This document shows, piece by piece, positions 59,700-64,000 of a DNA stretch of 64,000 bases. The notes under the pieces were generated by a model, which ran no database searches, was not told where the DNA came from, and was given only the letters and a program-made list of their open reading frames with translations. A program made the translations under genes and the position numbers. The stretch comes from Paracidovorax sp031843945 (GTDB taxonomy: Bacteria; Pseudomonadota; Gammaproteobacteria; Burkholderiales; Burkholderiaceae_C): positions 62,001-126,000 of the forward strand of contig NZ_JAVTJJ010000007.1 of NCBI RefSeq assembly GCF_031843945.1, written 5' to 3'. Every line of letters begins with the position of its first letter. The stretch's first letter is position 1.

Positions 59700-60401
59700 A
59701 TGATTCGCCCCATGAAATTGTTGCTGGTCGAGGATGACTTTGATCTGTCGGGCGCTTTAAGCCGCAGCCTGGGCGTGCGCGGCTTCGAGGTGCTCGTGTG
59801 CTCCGATGGCCTGGAGGCGCTGGCCATCGCGCGCAAGAAGCCGTTCGACGTGATCGCGCTCGACCTCACCTTGCCTCACCTGGACGGGCTGGAGCTGCTG
59901 CAGCGCCTGCGCTCCGGCGGCGACACCACGCCGGTGCTGGTGCTCACCGCGCGGGGGACGCTGGGCGAGCGCATTGCCGGGCTCAACCTGGGCGCTGACG
60001 ACTATCTGGTCAAGCCCTTCGACCTGGAAGAGCTGGCGGCCCGCCTGCATGCGCTCACCCGGCGCATCGGGCGCAACGGAGAGCTGCGCTGCGGGCTGCT
60101 GCGGCACGAATCAGGCTCGGGGGTTTTCTACCATTCCGACGTTCCGTTGGATCTGTCGCCGCGCGAAGGCGAATTGCTGCGCACGTTGATGCTGCGCATC
60201 GACCGCGTGGTGCCCAAGGAGGACCTGCGCAATGCCGTCTTCGGCGGTGACGACGCCGTGCAGCCCGACGCCATCGAGGTGCTGGTGCACCGCCTGCGCA
60301 AGAAGATCGTTGGCACCAAAGCCGAGATCATGACGCTGCGGGGCGTCGGCTACCTGCTGTGCGACGACGCCAGCCAGGCAGCGCAGCGGAGCAGCCGGTG
60401 A
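59700..60401 (+). CDS. OmpR/TctD-type response regulator
   Basis: 233 residues. The receiver has acidic D12-D13, phosphoacceptor D55 in VIALDLTLPHLDGLEL, and the lysine in YLVKPFDLEEL. The effector is an OmpR winged helix (DLSPREGELLRTLMLRIDRV; DAIEVLVHRLRKKI; LRGVGYLL). It is first in an apparent operon with its kinase, whose start overlaps its stop by four bases. ATG 59712 is an alternative start. The downstream ABC importer is the likely target, as in TctD-type systems. Confidence 0.9.
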   Translation: MIRPMKLLLVEDDFDLSGALSRSLGVRGFEVLVCSDGLEALAIARKKPFDVIALDLTLPHLDGLELLQRLRSGGDTTPVLVLTARGTLGERIAGLNLGADDYLVKPFDLEELAARLHALTRRIGRNGELRCGLLRHESGSGVFYHSDVPLDLSPREGELLRTLMLRIDRVVPKEDLRNAVFGGDDAVQPDAIEVLVHRLRKKIVGTKAEIMTLRGVGYLLCDDASQAAQRSSR

Positions 60402-61792
60402 GCCTGCACGTCCCCTGGCCATGGCGCAGCCGCGCGCGACCCGCGTCGCTGCGCAGCCTGCTGCTGTGGTCGTTGCTGGGATCGCTGTGGGCGCTGGTGC
60501 TGGCGGCTGTCGCGTGGCAGGCGCATGCCGCGTACCTGCAGCTGGCGGATGCGCAGGACGCCCGGCTGCGCGATGCGTTGGCCGGACTGGTGCGTGCCAT
60601 GGAAGGTGCGCCCGATGTGCCGCTGGCCGATCGCGTGGAGCCCATCGATGCGATGCTGGCTGCCTTCCGTATCAGCACCGCCGGCGGCGAGTGGATTGCC
60701 GGCGAGCGGGGTTGGAGCGCCTACCCCTGGCGTCGGCAACTGGCGCAGCAAGGGCTCGCCGATTTCTACATCAGCCATGGGCAAGGCGCGCTGCTGCGCT
60801 CTGTAGCGGTAATGGTTCAGGCGCCAGGCGGCGCTGTATCGCAAGTGCTGGTGCAGGTGGGCCTGCCGCTGGTGCAGCGGTGGCCCTCGGCAGGCGTCTT
60901 GCTCACCGGCGCGTCGGGTGCTCTGCTGGCGGGCGCGGTGCTGCTGTCGTTGGTCATTTGGGTCAGCGTGACCTTGACGCTGCGCTGGGTGCAGCGCTGC
61001 GTGGCCACCCTGGTGCAGCCATTGGCCGATGCATCGGAAGACACCGGCCCTGCCGAACTGCGCGAACTCTCGCAACAGGTGCGGGCGCTTTACCGCAGCG
61101 AGCACGACTGGGTGGACGAGCAGCGGCGCTTTCTGGCCGAGGCATCGCACCAGCTGCGCACGCCCATGGCGGTGCTGCGCACGCAGCTGCAATCTGCTAT
61201 CGACGGCACGGTGGCCGCGGCAGAGGTGCTGCCGCAGATGCTGCACACGGTGGACCGTGCCACGGGCTTGGCCAACCAGTTGCTGAGCCTGACCAAGCTG
61301 GAGCAGCTCAAGCGCTCGGGCGGGCTCACTCCCACTGACATCCGCGCTGCGGCACGTGATGCGGTGATGGAGCTGTCCCCGCTGATCGCCGCCAAGCGGC
61401 TGGATTTTTCGCTCGAGGGCCCGGCCGCATACGCGCCGGCCGACGCCGTGATGCTCGGGGAGCTACTGCGCAACCTGCTGGCCAACGCCATTCACCACAC
61501 CCCGCACAACGGTCGGCTGGGCATGCTGCTGCGTCACAGAGGTGAGGGCGGCCAAGGCGGTGAAGGGGGCGCCGAGCTGTTGGTATGGGACGAAGGGCCT
61601 GGTGTCGATGACACGGTGTTCCCACGCCTCTTTCAGCCGTTCACCGCGACCAAGGGTGGCGTGGGGCTGGGGCTGTCCATCTGCCGCCAGATCGCGGATG
61701 CGATGGGCGCCACCATCCAGATCTTCAACCGCATCGATCAGGGCAAGGTCATCGGTGTCGATGCAGTCATCTCCTGGGGTCAAGGCCCGTGA
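60398..61792 (+). CDS. Sensor histidine kinase (TctE-like)
   Basis: 464 residues. GTG at 60398 overlaps the regulator stop by four bases. Membrane helices at about 20-42 and 170-195 enclose a periplasmic 2CSK_N-like domain (about 45-165). A HisKA domain follows with H251 in FLAEASHQLRTPMAVL, and an ATPase domain (LLRNLLANAIHHTP; VWDEGPGVDDTVFPRLFQPF; GLGLSICRQIA). A short Gly/Glu insert (EGGQGGEGG) interrupts the ATPase domain. It should sense a ligand of the linked importer, or its receptor, at the periplasmic side. Confidence 0.9.
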   Translation: MSLHVPWPWRSRARPASLRSLLLWSLLGSLWALVLAAVAWQAHAAYLQLADAQDARLRDALAGLVRAMEGAPDVPLADRVEPIDAMLAAFRISTAGGEWIAGERGWSAYPWRRQLAQQGLADFYISHGQGALLRSVAVMVQAPGGAVSQVLVQVGLPLVQRWPSAGVLLTGASGALLAGAVLLSLVIWVSVTLTLRWVQRCVATLVQPLADASEDTGPAELRELSQQVRALYRSEHDWVDEQRRFLAEASHQLRTPMAVLRTQLQSAIDGTVAAAEVLPQMLHTVDRATGLANQLLSLTKLEQLKRSGGLTPTDIRAAARDAVMELSPLIAAKRLDFSLEGPAAYAPADAVMLGELLRNLLANAIHHTPHNGRLGMLLRHRGEGGQGGEGGAELLVWDEGPGVDDTVFPRLFQPFTATKGGVGLGLSICRQIADAMGATIQIFNRIDQGKVIGVDAVISWGQGP

Positions 61793-61875
61793 AGCAGGCT
61801 ACGTTGCCGCGCGCGCCGCCCTACTGCACAGCCTCTTCTCATCCTCATTCGTTCACATCACAAGGAGACATCTCC

Positions 61876-62904
61876 ATGCATGCCATCCGCTCTTGCCTGG
61901 CCGCCATCGCACTGGCCAGCCTGGCGACCGCCGCACCCGCCCAGGGCACCGGTCAGGTCAACGTCATCTGCTCGGTGCAGGACGCCTGGTGCTCGATCAT
62001 CGCGTCCAGCTTTGCGCGCTCGACGGGTATCAAGGTCAACATGGTCAAACGTGGCTCGGGCGAGGCGCTGGCCCAGCTCATTGCCGAACGCACCAACCCC
62101 AAGACCGATGTGTGGTTCGGCGGTACGGGCGACCCGCACCTGCAGGCTGCCGAACTCGATCTGACGCAGGAATACCAATCGCCCCACCTGAGCCAGTTGC
62201 ATGGCTGGGCGCAGGAACAGGCGCGGCAGTCGTCCTATCGCACGGTCGGCGTGTATTCCGGCCCGCTGGGCTTCGCCTTCAACACCGAGTTGCTGGCCAA
62301 GAAGAAGCTGGCCGCGCCGCAGTGCTGGAAGGACCTGACCAACCCGGCCTTCAAGGGCGAGCTACAGGTGGCCAACCCAGCCAGCTCGGGCACGGCCTAC
62401 ACCATGATCGCCACGCTGGTGCAGCTGATGGGAGAGGATCAGGCGTACGACTACCTCAAGCAACTGCACAAGAACGTGAGCCAGTACACCCGCTCGGGCA
62501 CTGGCCCGATCAAGTCGGTGTCACGCGGGGAGGCGGTAGTGTCCATCAGCTTCGTGCAGGATGCACCGGGCGAGCAGATGCAGGGCTTTCCGATCGCCAC
62601 CCACACGCCCTGCGAAGGCACGGGCGCCGAGGTGGGCTCCATGTCCATCATCAAGGGCTCGCGCAACCTCGAGAACGCCAAGAAGTTCTACGAGTGGGCG
62701 CTGACGCCAGCGGCACAGCAGCTGGGCGCGGCCGTCAAGCAGTTCCACCTCCAGTCGAACAAGGCCACACCGCTGGACAGCAACACGCCTGATTTCCAGA
62801 AGATCAAGTTCATCAATTACGACTACGCCAAGTACGGCAAGACGGCCGAGCGCAAGCGCCTGATCGAGCGCTGGGAGCGTGAAGTGAACTCCCTGCCGCG
62901 ATAA
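61876..62904 (+). CDS. ABC-transporter substrate-binding protein (Fbp/Afu type)
   Basis: 342 residues. The signal peptide (MHAIRSCLAAIALASLATAA, cut near AQGTG) is followed by INV-type strand VNVICSVQDAWCSIIASSFA and then KTDVWFGGTGDPHLQAAEL, TVGVYSGPLGFAFNT and ASSGTAYTMIATLVQLMGED, the pattern of iron(III)/hexose-phosphate-type receptors. The ligand is not certain: the Fbp tyrosines are not obvious, so a phosphate or phosphonate ester is possible. ATG at 61876 follows AAGGAG, 83 bases after the kinase stop. The permease gene follows after 16 bases. Confidence 0.9.
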   Translation: MHAIRSCLAAIALASLATAAPAQGTGQVNVICSVQDAWCSIIASSFARSTGIKVNMVKRGSGEALAQLIAERTNPKTDVWFGGTGDPHLQAAELDLTQEYQSPHLSQLHGWAQEQARQSSYRTVGVYSGPLGFAFNTELLAKKKLAAPQCWKDLTNPAFKGELQVANPASSGTAYTMIATLVQLMGEDQAYDYLKQLHKNVSQYTRSGTGPIKSVSRGEAVVSISFVQDAPGEQMQGFPIATHTPCEGTGAEVGSMSIIKGSRNLENAKKFYEWALTPAAQQLGAAVKQFHLQSNKATPLDSNTPDFQKIKFINYDYAKYGKTAERKRLIERWEREVNSLPR

Positions 62905-62920
62905 GTCGGAGCACGTTTTC

Positions 62921-64000
62921 ATGAAGACTCATCACAACGGCGCCATCGCGCTGTGGGCAGCGCTTGGCCTGGCTGCTTTTACTTTGCTGCCCTGGCACAT
63001 GGTTCCCGACGGTTTGTTCTCGCTGCAAAGCTGGGGCGAACTGGTTGGTGGCCACAACACATCGACCGGTCTGGCGCAGGTGCTGCTGCACCGGCGTGCC
63101 TGGTTGATCGTGGCCGCCATCGCGCTGGCCCTGGGGCTTGCCGCTGCCGCCATGCAGCCTACGCGGCGCCAGGGCCGTGTGCTGGTCTGGTCGGGCGGGC
63201 TGGGGGTGGTGGCCCTGCTGGTGCAGGGCTTCGCCATCGGCCCGGCGGTGCTCGCCGATGCGGCTGCCCAGGGTGTTTCACACGGCTTTTCGCTCGCCAG
63301 TTGGCTGGCGGGGCCGGACGCCATGCAGCCCGGTTTTGGGCTGGGCGCTGCCAGCGTGCTGGTGGCGCTGCTCACGCTGGCGGCCTTCGGCGCGGCACGG
63401 CTGGGTGCGTTCAAGGGCGACCTGTTCGTGGCCAGCTGCGTGCTGCTGAGCGCCGGCCTGCTGCTGCTTTTTGTCGCCTACCCGGTGCTGCGCACCCTGT
63501 CCGGCGCCTTCATAGACGAGAACGGGAACGTGGGCGTGACGGCTGCGCTCGCCCGCCTGGGCGCCGAGCGCATCTGGGGCCTGGGATGCCTGAATTCGAG
63601 CCTGCAGTGCGGCGTGGCCTGGAACACGCTGTTCCTGGCGGTCTTCATCGGCGCGGGCACCACGGTACTGGGCACGCTGCTGGCGCTGATCGACGACCGC
63701 AGCGATTCACGCATTCGCGGAACGCTGCGCGTGCTGGCCCCGCTGCCTATCGTCACGCCGCCGTTCGTCGTGGGGCTGGGGCTGATCCTGCTGTTCGGCC
63801 GTGCGGGCATCGTCAACCAGTTCCTCGAATGGGCCTTCGGCATTCCGCCTTCACGCTGGTTCTACGGCGCGTTCGGTGTGGCGCTGGCGCAGATGTTCGC
63901 CTTCACACCCATCGCTTACATGATCATGCGGGGCGTGGTGCAAGGCATCGGCCCGTCGCTGGAAGAGGCGTCGCAGACGCTGGGGGCTTCGCGCTGGAGC
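62921..64000 (+). CDS. ABC-transporter permease (FbpB type), incomplete
   Basis: 360 codons without a stop before the window edge. ATG 62921 (MKTHHNGAIALWAALGLAAF) opens a row of hydrophobic helices. The cytoplasmic EAA loop typical of the family is near the end of the visible part (LEEASQTLGASRWS). Such permeases consist of two fused halves and are 500-700 residues long, so the second half and the ATPase gene should lie outside. It forms the transmembrane channel for the receptor encoded directly upstream. Confidence 0.9.
   Translation, partial: MKTHHNGAIALWAALGLAAFTLLPWHMVPDGLFSLQSWGELVGGHNTSTGLAQVLLHRRAWLIVAAIALALGLAAAAMQPTRRQGRVLVWSGGLGVVALLVQGFAIGPAVLADAAAQGVSHGFSLASWLAGPDAMQPGFGLGAASVLVALLTLAAFGAARLGAFKGDLFVASCVLLSAGLLLLFVAYPVLRTLSGAFIDENGNVGVTAALARLGAERIWGLGCLNSSLQCGVAWNTLFLAVFIGAGTTVLGTLLALIDDRSDSRIRGTLRVLAPLPIVTPPFVVGLGLILLFGRAGIVNQFLEWAFGIPPSRWFYGAFGVALAQMFAFTPIAYMIMRGVVQGIGPSLEEASQTLGASRWS

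Noticed and set aside
1..64000. tRNA, rRNA and CRISPR structures
   Set aside because: No cloverleaf, conserved rRNA segment or regularly spaced repeat array was found by reading both strands; this was not computed.

Overview
The window is high-GC DNA from a betaproteobacterium, most probably a member of the Comamonadaceae (Burkholderiales). Support comes from Bug-type periplasmic receptors, two DUF4148 proteins, a class II (degradative) HMG-CoA reductase, an IPTL-CTERM surface protein, the gene order lplT/alr/radA/ilvE, and a family of AT-rich intergenic repeats (TTTGCTAT...ATAGCTA followed by a GCGCTT...AAGCGC hairpin). No rRNA, tRNA, CRISPR array or intact insertion sequence was seen. All identifications rest on reading the sequence; no database search was run.

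Layout. 1-4.3 kb: a truncated gene, a MarR regulator, an OmpR-type two-component pair and two secreted DUF4148 proteins. 4.4-6.9 kb: a six-helix, [2Fe-2S], class III nucleotide cyclase of the CyaC type, divergent from a Crp-like receptor. 7-10 kb: a LysR regulator facing a Bug receptor and an N-formylglutamate amidohydrolase-like gene. 10-21.8 kb: transport and housekeeping genes (EamA exporter, lplT, alr, a peptide-type binding protein, GST, ketopantoate reductase, radA, ilvE, zf-CHCC). 21.8-27.5 kb: a surface-glycan cluster (O-antigen ligase, GT4, GT2, two related capsular-type transferases). 27.5-40.2 kb: nitronate monooxygenase, LysR/YbfB-type MFS pair, two-component system, isochorismatase-like hydrolase, AmpG-like permease, EAL phosphodiesterase, AraC regulator, EamA transporter and M48 protease. 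40.3-45.1 kb: a probable mevalonate/HMG catabolic module (TctA permease, small membrane protein, mvaA), divergent from a MocR-type regulator with a strong palindrome between them. 45.3 kb: an MBL-fold hydrolase.

45.9-55.6 kb looks like an acquired block. It starts in a gene-free stretch carrying 20-bp tandem repeats that resemble transposase sites. It then holds a TonB-dependent receptor, a 7TMR-DISM histidine kinase, a divergent response regulator and a large DUF11-repeat protein with an IPTL-CTERM sorting tail. A second gene-free stretch follows. 56.2-59.5 kb holds stress-type small proteins, a YciE/YciF-family ferritin-like protein and a PAS-PAS-GGDEF cyclase. 59.7-64 kb is a two-component system cotranscribed with an ABC importer of the iron/hexose-phosphate class, cut by the window end.

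Signalling is the main theme. There are four two-component pairs, a cAMP-type cyclase with a receptor, one apparently active diguanylate cyclase with an intact product-inhibition site, and one EAL protein whose GGDEF domain is degenerate. The items most worth a second look are the redox-type cyclase with a non-canonical base-recognition pair, the TonB/7TMR-DISM/DUF11 block, the repeat family (one copy supplies a stop codon), and the mvaA transport module with its operator.
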